The notes under the pieces: generated by a model
Databases searched by the model: none
Seen by the model: the letters and a program-made list of their open reading frames with translations, nothing else
What the model was told of the DNA's origin: nothing
DNA from: Candidatus Equihabitans merdae
GTDB lineage: Bacteria; Bacillota; Clostridia; Lachnospirales; Lachnospiraceae
Reading direction: 5' to 3'
Length of the DNA stretch: 5,472 nucleotides
NCBI GenBank assembly: GCA_018065025.1
Contig: JAGHUB010000295.1
Span: forward strand, 1-5,472
Position numbers and translations under genes: made by a program
Shown here: piece after piece, positions 1 through 5,472 of the stretch
How the letters are laid out: every line of letters starts with the position of its first letter
Numbering within the stretch: the first letter of the stretch is position 1

Positions 1-731
1 ACGATGATGTCCAGATATTCTTCCATGGTCATGACTTCAAACTTGCCTTCTTTATAGTCTTTCTCAAGGTCTGTCCCCTTAATAACATGAAGCAATTGAA
101 GTTTGATGCCCTGAACGCCGGAACGTCCTACATAAGAAACGGTTTCCAGTATCTCTTCCACAGATTCACCAGGAAGTCCAAGGATCACGTGGGTCACCAC
201 TTCAATGCCACGGCCCTTAAGCTTAGCTACCGCCTCATCATACACAGATAATGGATAGCCCCGTCGAATATAGTCAGCTGTCTTCTCATGAATAGTCTGA
301 AGGCCCAATTCGATCCAGACAGGCTTGATTTTATTTAATGCGCTCAGCAGATCCAGTACTTCCTCTCCCAGACAATCCGGGCGAGTGCCGATGGCCAGAC
401 CAACCACATCCGGATGATTAATGGCCTCCGTATATAGACGCTCCATGTATTCTAAGTCACCATAAGTGTTGGTAAAGGACTGAAAATAAGCGATATAGTG
501 GTGGCCCTTGAATTTCTCTGCCACCTGACCTTTGGCCATCTCGATCTGCTCTGTGACAGAATGACCGATCTTCTGGGCAAAATCCCCGGAGCCATAGCCG
601 GAACAAAAGATACAGCCTCGGCTTCCCAAAGTGCCATCCCGGTTAGGGCAGGTAAAACCACCCTCAAGAGAAAGCTTATAGACCTTCTCCCCATATCTGT
701 CCTTTAGAAATTGATTGACCGTGTAAATCAA
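1..731 (-). CDS. TIGR01212-family radical SAM protein (YtqA/YhcC-like), 3' part missing
   Basis: Reading the minus strand from 731 gives an uninterrupted 243-residue frame that runs off the left edge. The family's usual length is about 300 residues, so roughly the last fifth is missing. The [4Fe-4S] cluster motif is CPNRDGTLGSRGCIFC, with Cys28, Cys40 and Cys43: the widely spaced C-x11-C-x2-C form of this subgroup, not the classic CxxxCxxC. Other family blocks are YFQSFTNTY (82-90), GLAIGTRPDC (111-120), WIELGLQT (139-146), THVILGLPGE (180-189) and KLQLLHVIKGT (210-220). Members are cytoplasmic SAM-cleaving enzymes; the substrate is poorly defined, so I give no reaction. The start is TTG: an in-frame TGA lies 11 codons upstream with no ATG, GTG or other TTG between, and AAGGAG sits 6 nt before the TTG. 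The gene follows the LCP gene on the same strand but is separated from it by a strong terminator, so it is probably transcribed independently. Confidence 0.9.
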   Translation of the reverse strand, partial: MIYTVNQFLKDRYGEKVYKLSLEGGFTCPNRDGTLGSRGCIFCSGYGSGDFAQKIGHSVTEQIEMAKGQVAEKFKGHHYIAYFQSFTNTYGDLEYMERLYTEAINHPDVVGLAIGTRPDCLGEEVLDLLSALNKIKPVWIELGLQTIHEKTADYIRRGYPLSVYDEAVAKLKGRGIEVVTHVILGLPGESVEEILETVSYVGRSGVQGIKLQLLHVIKGTDLEKDYKEGKFEVMTMEEYLDII

Positions 732-732
732 T

Positions 733-742
733 GACGACTCCT
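733..742 (-). promoter_or_regulatory. Ribosome binding site deciding a TTG start
   Basis: On the minus strand, AAAAAGGAG followed by TCGTCA precedes TTG at 731-729. The Shine-Dalgarno match is near perfect with 6 nt spacing. Because the frame has an upstream TGA and no ATG before the conserved N-terminal region, this site is the main evidence that the radical SAM gene starts at TTG. Confidence 0.8.
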
Positions 743-755
743 TTTTGCTGCCGTG

Positions 756-803
756 AATATCCTGTCAGTATTACATTTTTGCAAGCTTTGCTGTGCTTGG
801 CAA
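756..803 (-). promoter_or_regulatory. Weak candidate promoters for the radical SAM gene
   Basis: Two overlapping sigma-A-like matches lie on the minus strand between the terminator and the TTG start. One is TTGCCA (803-798), a 17-nt spacer, then AAAAAT (780-775). The other is TTGCAA (784-779), a 17-nt spacer, then GATATT (761-756). Neither has a convincing -10 box. A promoter is expected in this gap because a strong terminator lies upstream, but which match is used, if either, cannot be decided by eye. Confidence 0.3.
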
Positions 804-851
804 GACCTTTGCAACAGAATAAAAGATATATACGTGACATTATTTAGTGGT

Positions 852-883
852 AAAAAAATCCCCTCGGGCTAACCCAAGGGGAT
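852..883 (-). terminator. Rho-independent terminator of the gpmI-LCP unit
   Basis: The minus-strand RNA folds as AUCCCCUUGGG, loop UUAG, then CCCGAGGGGAU: an 11-bp stem with one U-G wobble. Seven U residues follow immediately (852-858). It starts 15 nt past the TAA stop of the LCP gene. On the plus strand the stem carries a C-A mismatch and lacks a T run after it, so the orientation is clear. Confidence 0.92.
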
Positions 884-898
884 GTGCTTGTATTGATT

Positions 899-1015
899 TT
901 ATTCCTCCGACATTTCCTCAGGCGCAGGCTCCGGTTCAGGAGCAGGCGGCTCAGGTTCAGGTTCGGGAGCAGGCGGTGCCGGCTCGGGCTCCGGTTCGGG
1001 TTCAGGTTCAGGCTC
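899..1015 (-). repeat. Glu-Pro/Ala-Pro repeat tail coding segment of the LCP gene
   Basis: The last 38 codons encode six Glu-Pro dipeptides, an APPAP block, three Glu-Pro, PAP, two Glu-Pro, AP and then EEMSEE. Glu codons alternate GAA/GAG and Pro codons mix CCT, CCC and CCG, so the repeat is conserved as protein more than as DNA. A rigid, acidic, extended tail at or through the cell wall is the likely meaning; this is inference. Confidence 0.85.
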
Positions 1016-2368
1016 GTCATAAGATTCTTCCTTTGACTTATTGGAATCCTCGTTAGCCTTAGCTGTATTGTTGTCTTCAACTTCATAAGGGAAGTCGTGG
1101 ACTCTGGCCGGATGGAAGTTATCCGGTGTTGTGTAATGCTGAACCTTTTCAGGATCGACTGCATTCTGTGCTGCTTCATCCCAGACAGGCAGGGCACCAT
1201 CTTCGGCCTGTGAAGCCTGCTGCAGGTATGCCTCATCATAGGCACTGTAACGAATGATATCATCGTTAACATCCAGCAGAGATTCTGACGGCACGTAAGT
1301 AGCCTGAGGGAAGATCATCTCGTGAAGCAGTGTGGCATTGTATTCCAGAGTTACCGGTACCAGACACTCTTCCGTCTTACCACCCTTGCCGGGCAGATAA
1401 GCGAAGGGGAAGCCACTCTGGCCATTTTCCGGCATATCGTAAGTAACAAGTACCTTCAGAAGATTCAGGATCTCATTACCATCGATATTGGTAGTGACCA
1501 TAGGCAATACTTCGTTCATGACGCTGTTGATCTTGGGGAAGCTTGCATGTTTAACCTTCTCAAAGATCTTGGACAGAACGAGACGCTGTCTGGCGGTACG
1601 ACGCATGTCATAACCATCTGTATAACGGATACGGGCGTAGGATACAGCCTGTGTACCTGTCAGATGGAAGGTCTGTGTGCGTCCACCGTCGAAGGAAGGA
1701 TCATCCGGAACAGGAATCGGTTCATAAGGTGTACCGACTACTTCGGAAACTTCCTTGCAGTAGTTGTTCATGTGAATCAGTTCCTGTCTGGTCAGATCGA
1801 TATCCAGACCGTCCAGCAGGTCGATGGTTCTAACAAGAGCATCAAAGTTGACCGTGGCATAATCGGTGATACTCAGATCCAGGTTGCGGTTCAGCATGGA
1901 CAGATACTGTGTGGGTCCGCCCAGGTTATAGGCTGCATTCGCTTTCTGGAATGAATCCGGATTGCCATAGTAGTCTTTGCCAATGTTGAAGAAGGTATCA
2001 CGGTAAATAGAAACCAGCTTGATCTTCTTCTCATTGTGGTCGATGGCGCAGATGATCATGGTATCGCTGTTTGCACAGTCTACACCTTCTCTAGTATCGA
2101 TACCTGTCAGTGCCACCAGCTGAACCCCCGTCAGACCCGGATCGTCGACTTCTTCACCATCGTCGCCGGTATCCTTCTGAACAGGAGCCACATAGAGTTC
2201 AGTACTGTCTACTTCCTCATGATTGATCATGCTTAGCTTTGTGGCTACCCAATACCAGATAAAGAGGCAAGCCACAGCTATCAGCGCAACGATCAGCGTT
2301 ACGCATGTCAACACGATCTTCTTTCTGGTTGACATTCTCTTCTTTCTTTTCGGTCTTCTTTTGGACAT
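899..2368 (-). CDS. LytR-CpsA-Psr (LCP) family cell-wall glycopolymer transferase
   Basis: This 489-residue membrane-anchored protein should transfer undecaprenyl-linked glycopolymers (teichoic-acid-like or capsular chains) onto peptidoglycan on the outer face of the membrane. A very basic N-terminus (residues 2-17) precedes one membrane segment (about 18-42), giving a cytoplasmic N-terminus and an external catalytic domain. LCP motifs occur in order: NSDTMIICAID (100-110, Asp102), LVSIYRDT (118-125, Arg123), KANAAYNLGG (142-151), and YARIRYTDGYDMRRTARQR (244-262) with the conserved Arg/Asp set. The PxxTYVPSE block near 354-362 recalls the region after the LCP domain in clostridial members. 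Residues 452-489 form a Glu-Pro/Ala-Pro tail. The start at 2368 lies 7 nt after the gpmI stop; GGAG inside the last gpmI codons is the best ribosome site but is 13 nt away. An ATG at 2335 (Met12) is an alternative start that loses only basic residues. The exact polymer substrate is unknown. Confidence 0.93.
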   Translation of the reverse strand: MSKRRPKRKKRMSTRKKIVLTCVTLIVALIAVACLFIWYWVATKLSMINHEEVDSTELYVAPVQKDTGDDGEEVDDPGLTGVQLVALTGIDTREGVDCANSDTMIICAIDHNEKKIKLVSIYRDTFFNIGKDYYGNPDSFQKANAAYNLGGPTQYLSMLNRNLDLSITDYATVNFDALVRTIDLLDGLDIDLTRQELIHMNNYCKEVSEVVGTPYEPIPVPDDPSFDGGRTQTFHLTGTQAVSYARIRYTDGYDMRRTARQRLVLSKIFEKVKHASFPKINSVMNEVLPMVTTNIDGNEILNLLKVLVTYDMPENGQSGFPFAYLPGKGGKTEECLVPVTLEYNATLLHEMIFPQATYVPSESLLDVNDDIIRYSAYDEAYLQQASQAEDGALPVWDEAAQNAVDPEKVQHYTTPDNFHPARVHDFPYEVEDNNTAKANEDSNKSKEESYDEPEPEPEPEPEPAPPAPEPEPEPPAPEPEPAPEEMSEE

Positions 2369-2375
2369 ATCTTAA

Positions 2376-3917
2376 TTACTTCTCCAGTAAAGATTTACCC
2401 GTCATTTCCTTAGGCTGTTCCATGCCCATCAGCTCGATCAGAGTCGGTACGATATCGGCCAGGCAGCCGCCTTCTCTCAGCTTGTAAGAGGGATCGGCAT
2501 TGACCAGGATAAAAGGAACCGGGTTGGTTGTATGTGCTGTGAAGGGAGCACCGGTCTCATAATCTACCAGCTGTTCAGCATTGCCGTGGTCGGCGCAGAT
2601 GAAGAGCTGACCGTCAACTTCCTTCACGAATTCTACAATTTCACCAACGCATTCGTCGATAACTTCGATGGCCTTGATAGCAGAAGCCTCAACACCTGTA
2701 TGACCGACCATATCCGGGTTAGCGAAGTTGCAGATGATTACATCATAATTGTCGCTGACGATAGCTTTGCACAGTTCGTCGCAGACAGTGTAAGCGCTCA
2801 TACGAGGCTTCTTATCATAGGTGGGAGCGTATTTGGGAGAATCTACCAGGATACGTGTTTCGCCATCGTTGGGGGCTTCGATACCACCATTGAAGAAGAA
2901 GGTAACATGAGCATATTTTTCTGTTTCGGCGATACGGGCCTGTGTCATCTTGTTGGCAGCCAGGTATTCACCAAATGTATTTGTGATCTCAACCTTCTTG
3001 AAGGCGATAGTCTTGTTGGGGATAGTGACATCATATTCTGTGAAGCAGACATATGTGACATCCAGCTTCTTCTCACGAGCGAAACCGGCGAAATCATCAT
3101 CGCAGAATGCACGTGTGATTTCTCTGGCGCGGTCCGGACGGAAGTTGAAGAATACGATGCTGTCGCCATCATTGATGGTAGCAACGGGAGCGCCGTCCTT
3201 CTTGCAGACGATGGGCAGGACGAATTCATCTGTAACGCCTTCGTCATAAGAAGCCTGAACAGCTGCAGCTGCATCAGCAGCTTCAACACCTTCACCCTTT
3301 GTCAGAGCAAGATAGGCTTTTTCGACACGGTCATAGTTGTTGTCACGGTCCATAGCATAGTAACGACCTGAAACAACACCGATTTCGCCAACACCGATTT
3401 CCTGCATCTTAGCCTGCAGCTCTTCGATGTAGCCCTTACCTGATGCGGGCGGTGTGTCACGACCATCCAGGAAGCAATGAACATAAACCTTCTCCAGGCC
3501 ATGTCTCTTAGCCAGTTCCAGCAGGCCATAGAGATGAGTATTGTGGCTGTGAACACCACCGTCAGACAGCAGACCATAGAAATGCAGAGCACCGCCGGTC
3601 TTCTTAACATTTTCAACAGCACGCAGCAGTTCTTCATTTTCAAAGAATGTGCCGTCCTGGATTTCCTTGGTGATACGTGTCAGTTCCTGATAAACGATAC
3701 GGCCGGCACCCATGTTCAGATGACCAACTTCGGAGTTACCCATCTGGCCATCCGGCAGACCAACAGCCATGCCGCTGGCATAACCCTTAACGAAGGGATA
3801 AGTTGTCATCAGGCTGTCCATAACCGGAGTCTTAGCCTGGGCGATAGCGTTGCCTTCGACCTTTTCATTAAGGCCGTAACCGTCTAAAATCAACAATACT
3901 GTAGGTTTTTTGCTCAT
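2376..3917 (-). CDS. gpmI: 2,3-bisphosphoglycerate-independent phosphoglycerate mutase
   Basis: This cytoplasmic glycolytic and gluconeogenic enzyme interconverts 3- and 2-phosphoglycerate using two Mn ions and a phosphoserine intermediate. The 513-residue length is typical of the family. Visible signatures are ILDGYG (10-15, metal ligand Asp12), MGNSEVGH (59-66, nucleophile Ser62), LSDGGVHSH (117-125, His123), FLDGRDTPP (149-157), GRYYAMDRD (184-192), NFRPDRA (258-264, substrate Arg260 and Arg263), NPDMVGH (400-406, Asp402 and His406), ADHGNAE (442-448, Asp443 and His444) and AHTTNPVP (461-468, His462). All expected metal and substrate residues are present. The frame is open back to 4070, but the true start is 3917: the protein begins MSKKPTVLLILDGYG as in the family, AGGTGG lies 5 nt upstream, and the extra 51 residues resemble nothing and would overlap the promoter and the rlmH leader. 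The LCP gene follows after 7 nt, so the two are probably co-transcribed. Confidence 0.98.
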   Translation of the reverse strand: MSKKPTVLLILDGYGLNEKVEGNAIAQAKTPVMDSLMTTYPFVKGYASGMAVGLPDGQMGNSEVGHLNMGAGRIVYQELTRITKEIQDGTFFENEELLRAVENVKKTGGALHFYGLLSDGGVHSHNTHLYGLLELAKRHGLEKVYVHCFLDGRDTPPASGKGYIEELQAKMQEIGVGEIGVVSGRYYAMDRDNNYDRVEKAYLALTKGEGVEAADAAAAVQASYDEGVTDEFVLPIVCKKDGAPVATINDGDSIVFFNFRPDRAREITRAFCDDDFAGFAREKKLDVTYVCFTEYDVTIPNKTIAFKKVEITNTFGEYLAANKMTQARIAETEKYAHVTFFFNGGIEAPNDGETRILVDSPKYAPTYDKKPRMSAYTVCDELCKAIVSDNYDVIICNFANPDMVGHTGVEASAIKAIEVIDECVGEIVEFVKEVDGQLFICADHGNAEQLVDYETGAPFTAHTTNPVPFILVNADPSYKLREGGCLADIVPTLIELMGMEQPKEMTGKSLLEK

Positions 3918-3976
3918 ATTCTCCACCTGTTTCCTAAATTTACATTTAATAGGTAATAGTTCTTTATCGGCTAAAC

Positions 3977-4005
3977 ATTCTACCCCATTTTTAAGCTCTT
4001 CGCAA
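3977..4005 (-). promoter_or_regulatory. Sigma-A-like promoter for gpmI-LCP
   Basis: On the minus strand, TTGCGA (4005-4000) and TAGAAT (3982-3977) are separated by exactly 17 nt. The -10 box matches consensus at 5 of 6 positions and the -35 box at 4 of 6. Transcription would begin near 3970, giving a leader of about 53 nt before the gpmI ATG. No riboswitch-like structure is evident in that leader. Confidence 0.65.
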
Positions 4006-4034
4006 CACGTACTCCTTTTCCCGGGCCGACTGCA

Positions 4035-4051
4035 TCGTGTATAATACACGA
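4035..4051 (+). promoter_or_regulatory. rlmH -10 box inside a perfect palindrome (possible operator)
   Basis: TCGTGTAT, a central A, then ATACACGA form a perfect 17-nt inverted repeat. It contains the consensus -10 hexamer TATAAT at 4040-4045, placed 42 nt before the rlmH ATG. No good -35 box is seen at 16-18 nt spacing (TTTTCC at 4016-4021 is the closest), and the TGn extended -10 motif is absent. The symmetry suggests a regulator site overlapping the -10 box. The -10 role is fairly well supported; the operator role is inference. Confidence 0.5.
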
Positions 4052-4087
4052 CAAAGCGTGATTTACCCAAACAGAAAGAGTTTTCCC

Positions 4088-4567
4088 ATGAAAATAAGCA
4101 TCTTATGTGTCGGAAAAATAAAAGAGAAATATTTAAGGGACGCCATCGCCGAATACAGCAAGCGTCTTGGCAGTTATTGCAAGCTGGAAATCATCGAAGT
4201 AGCGGATGAAAAGACCCCTGATCGTGCCAGCGATGTGGTGGAAACCCAGATTCGTGATAAGGAAGCGGAGCGTCTCATGAAGTATATCCGAGACGACGCT
4301 TATGTCATCACGCTGGAAATAGGCGGTAAAATGTTGTCCTCCGAGGAAATGGCCCACACCATCGACCAGGCCGGAATCCGTGGCATCAGTCATCTGATCT
4401 TCGTTATCGGCGGCTCCATCGGTCTGGGAGAAGCTGTTCTTAAGCGCTCTGACTATGCCCTTAGCTTCTCTCGTATGACATTTCCCCACCAGCTCATGCG
4501 GGTCATTTTGCTGGAACAGATCTACCGCAGTTACCGCATTATCAACAATGAGCCCTATCATAAATAA
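4088..4567 (+). CDS. rlmH: 23S rRNA (pseudouridine1915-N3)-methyltransferase RlmH
   Basis: RlmH is a small cytoplasmic SPOUT-class enzyme that uses SAM to methylate N3 of pseudouridine 1915 in helix 69 of 23S rRNA, acting on assembled 70S ribosomes as a homodimer. The 159 residues equal the usual length in Gram-positive bacteria. The N-terminus MKISILCVGKIKEKYL, the glycine-rich SAM-binding loop FVIGGSIGLGE (105-115) and the C-terminal trefoil-knot block FPHQLMRVILLEQIYR (132-147) ending NNEPYHK are diagnostic, and nothing is missing. The frame is open further upstream to an ATG at 4037, but that lies inside the -10 palindrome, so the start at 4088 is preferred. The purine-rich GAAAGAG 7 nt before this ATG is only a moderate ribosome site. 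The gene is transcribed alone, divergent from gpmI and convergent with the DnaK-like gene. Confidence 0.98.
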   Translation: MKISILCVGKIKEKYLRDAIAEYSKRLGSYCKLEIIEVADEKTPDRASDVVETQIRDKEAERLMKYIRDDAYVITLEIGGKMLSSEEMAHTIDQAGIRGISHLIFVIGGSIGLGEAVLKRSDYALSFSRMTFPHQLMRVILLEQIYRSYRIINNEPYHK

Positions 4568-4581
4568 ATATACACACTGGT

Positions 4582-4605
4582 AAAAGAATGCTTCCTCATT
4601 CTTTT
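4582..4605 (+). terminator. Probable terminator of rlmH (A/T-rich hairpin)
   Basis: AAAAGAATG, loop CTTCCT, then CATTCTTTT form a perfect 9-bp stem starting 14 nt after the rlmH stop. The closing side ends in four T residues, but these are paired with the leading A run and are followed by GCTGT. It is therefore a weak intrinsic terminator. Its A-run/T-run symmetry means it could also act on the minus strand. Confidence 0.55.
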
Positions 4606-4657
4606 GCTGTCACTGAAATGATACGACTCCCCATTGCAAATCAGGTTACACACAACA

Positions 4658-4683
4658 AAGAGGCGACATACCAGTCGCCTCTT
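4658..4683 (-). terminator. Probable Rho-independent terminator of the DnaK-like gene
   Basis: AAGAGGCGAC and GTCGCCTCTT pair as a perfect 10-bp stem around a 6-nt loop. On the minus strand the stem begins 6 nt after the TAA stop of the DnaK-like gene and is followed by a broken U-rich stretch (UGUUGUGUG after CUU). On the plus strand it could act as a second stop for rlmH read-through, though the sequence after it there is less T-rich. Confidence 0.7.
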
Positions 4684-4689
4684 AATCAT

Positions 4690-5472
4690 TTATGACATCA
4701 TACTGCGGACATTTTCCGAAGACATATCCAGGCGAGCCTTGGCATCACGAATATTTGCCATCTGCTCCGGTGTCATCTCCGTAGGCTTGACCTTGCGAAT
4801 CGCCTTGGCCAATGCCGCCATATCACTTTTGATCATCTGGACGCTGCTGCGATCCAGATTCTTTTTATTTTTGCGCAGTGCTGTATCGGTCTGAGTCAGC
4901 AGCTGCTGAACTTCTTTATACAGATTCAGGGATTCGGTGCGCTGTTCATCGGTGTCCGCATAGCGGGCAGCCTCTTCAACAGCACGATCCACTTCTTCAT
5001 CGGACAAGCTGGTGCCTGAGGTAATGGTGATAGCCTGACGTTTGCCGGTGGACAGTTCCACAGCAGAAACATTGACGATACCATTGGCGTCGATATCGAA
5101 TGTAACCTCAATCTGAGGTACACCTGCCATAGCTCGACGGATACCGCCTAAGCGGAACTTACCCAGCAATTTATTGTCTCTGGCAAAAGGACGTTCACCC
5201 TGCAGAACCTTGATCTCAACAGAGCTCTGGAAGTTCTGAGCTGTGGAGAAGATCTGACTATGACGTGTGGGAATAGTGGTATTGCGGGGAATCAGTGGTG
5301 TTGAAACACCGCCGATGGTTTCGATAGCCAAAGTCAAAGGTGTGACGTCCATCAGCAGGATCTCGTTCAAACCGGATTCGCCGGAAAGCTTGCCGCCCTG
5401 AATGGAAGCACCAAGAGCAACACATTCGTCAGGATTCAGATTGCGGCTGGGTTCCATACCGGTAAGGGCTCT
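4690..5472 (-). CDS. dnaK: DnaK/Hsp70-family chaperone, C-terminal part (5' end outside window)
   Basis: The frame is open to the right edge and gives 260 residues: the end of the nucleotide-binding domain (GMEPSRNLNPDECVALGA, then IQGG), the interdomain linker ILLMD, the beta substrate-binding domain (DVTPLTLAIETIGG, RNTTIPT, VLQGERP, GVPQIEVTFDIDANGIVNVSA) and a helical lid starting SLSDEEVDRAVEEAARYA. Hsp70s bind exposed hydrophobic segments and release them on ATP binding, with J-domain and GrpE partners. By comparison with typical DnaK the whole protein should be roughly 600 residues. Several normally invariant places differ: GIPPAPRG reads GIRRAMAG, SAKDLGTGK reads SAVELSTGK, the RNxAD motif in the lid reads LYKEV, and the acidic disordered C-terminal tail is absent (it ends RSMMS). 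It may therefore be a second, specialised Hsp70 and not the housekeeping DnaK; the symbol is provisional. No dnaJ or grpE lies in view. Confidence 0.9.
   Translation of the reverse strand, partial: RALTGMEPSRNLNPDECVALGASIQGGKLSGESGLNEILLMDVTPLTLAIETIGGVSTPLIPRNTTIPTRHSQIFSTAQNFQSSVEIKVLQGERPFARDNKLLGKFRLGGIRRAMAGVPQIEVTFDIDANGIVNVSAVELSTGKRQAITITSGTSLSDEEVDRAVEEAARYADTDEQRTESLNLYKEVQQLLTQTDTALRKNKKNLDRSSVQMIKSDMAALAKAIRKVKPTEMTPEQMANIRDAKARLDMSSENVRSMMS

Noticed and set aside
452..707. Short frames on both strands within the radical SAM gene
   Set aside because: They overlap the conserved Cys-motif region of a real gene in another frame and show no family features.
844..1272. 142-codon minus-strand frame overlapping the end of the LCP gene
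   Set aside because: It is an out-of-frame reading of the LCP gene; the Arg/Leu/Ser-rich product comes from the shifted Glu-Pro repeat, and it runs through the terminator.
2532..3371. 279-codon open frame on the plus strand opposite gpmI
   Set aside because: It is fully antisense to a strongly conserved enzyme, has no recognisable domain or ribosome site, and its composition follows from gpmI codon use on the other strand.
3991..4014. Tiny leader-peptide-like frame (AAGGAG then GTG TTG CGA AGA GCT TAA) on the minus strand upstream of gpmI
   Set aside because: It overlaps the -35 box and spacer of the gpmI promoter, is only a few codons long and has no attenuator hairpin after it; chance is more likely.
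4041..4069. Minus-strand promoter using the same palindrome (TATTAT) to drive gpmI
   Set aside because: The matching -35 position reads TGGGTA, a poor match, and a better gpmI promoter with 17-nt spacing lies closer to the gene.
3918..4070. 51-codon N-terminal extension of gpmI
   Set aside because: It precedes the conserved MSKKPTVLLILDGYG start, lacks family similarity, crosses the gpmI promoter, and the ATG at 3917 has its own AGGTGG site.
4037..4087. 17-codon N-terminal extension of rlmH
   Set aside because: Its ATG lies inside the -10 palindrome, so it would not be in the transcript, and the RlmH family begins at the ATG at 4088.

Overview
The window looks like an ordinary chromosomal segment of a low-to-moderate-GC Gram-positive anaerobe, most likely Bacillota of the Clostridia type. 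The reasons are an RlmH of 159 residues ending in NNEPYHK, a cofactor-independent (Mn-type) phosphoglycerate mutase, a LytR-CpsA-Psr (LCP) cell-wall protein with a Glu-Pro tail, a YtqA/YhcC-type radical SAM protein, strong AGGAG-like ribosome sites and Rho-independent terminators. This placement rests on protein style only; the genus cannot be read from the sequence.

Layout from left to right: (1) 1-731, minus strand, the N-terminal 243 residues of a TIGR01212-family radical SAM protein, starting at TTG and cut by the window's left edge. (2) 732-898, an intergenic gap holding a strong terminator for the upstream operon and weak promoter candidates for the radical SAM gene. (3) 899-2368, minus, an LCP-family phosphotransferase. 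(4) 2376-3917, minus, gpmI, only 7 nt upstream of the LCP gene. (5) 3918-4087, a divergent promoter region: a good sigma-A-like promoter for gpmI on the minus strand, and for rlmH on the plus strand a TATAAT embedded in a 17-nt perfect palindrome. (6) 4088-4567, plus, rlmH. (7) 4568-4689, a convergent gap with two hairpins. (8) 4690-5472, minus, the C-terminal 260 residues of a divergent DnaK/Hsp70, cut by the right edge.

Functionally, gpmI (lower glycolysis) and the LCP gene (attachment of glycopolymers to peptidoglycan) appear to form a two-gene transcription unit, from the promoter near 3977-4005 to the terminator at 852-883. rlmH (23S rRNA methylation) is transcribed alone and divergently from it. 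The DnaK-like gene faces rlmH and ends at its own hairpin.

I found no mobile element, CRISPR array, RNA gene or clearly new system. The points most worth a second look are the non-canonical substrate-binding and lid regions of the DnaK-like protein, the palindrome over the rlmH -10 box, the gpmI-LCP pairing, and the Glu-Pro tail of the LCP protein.
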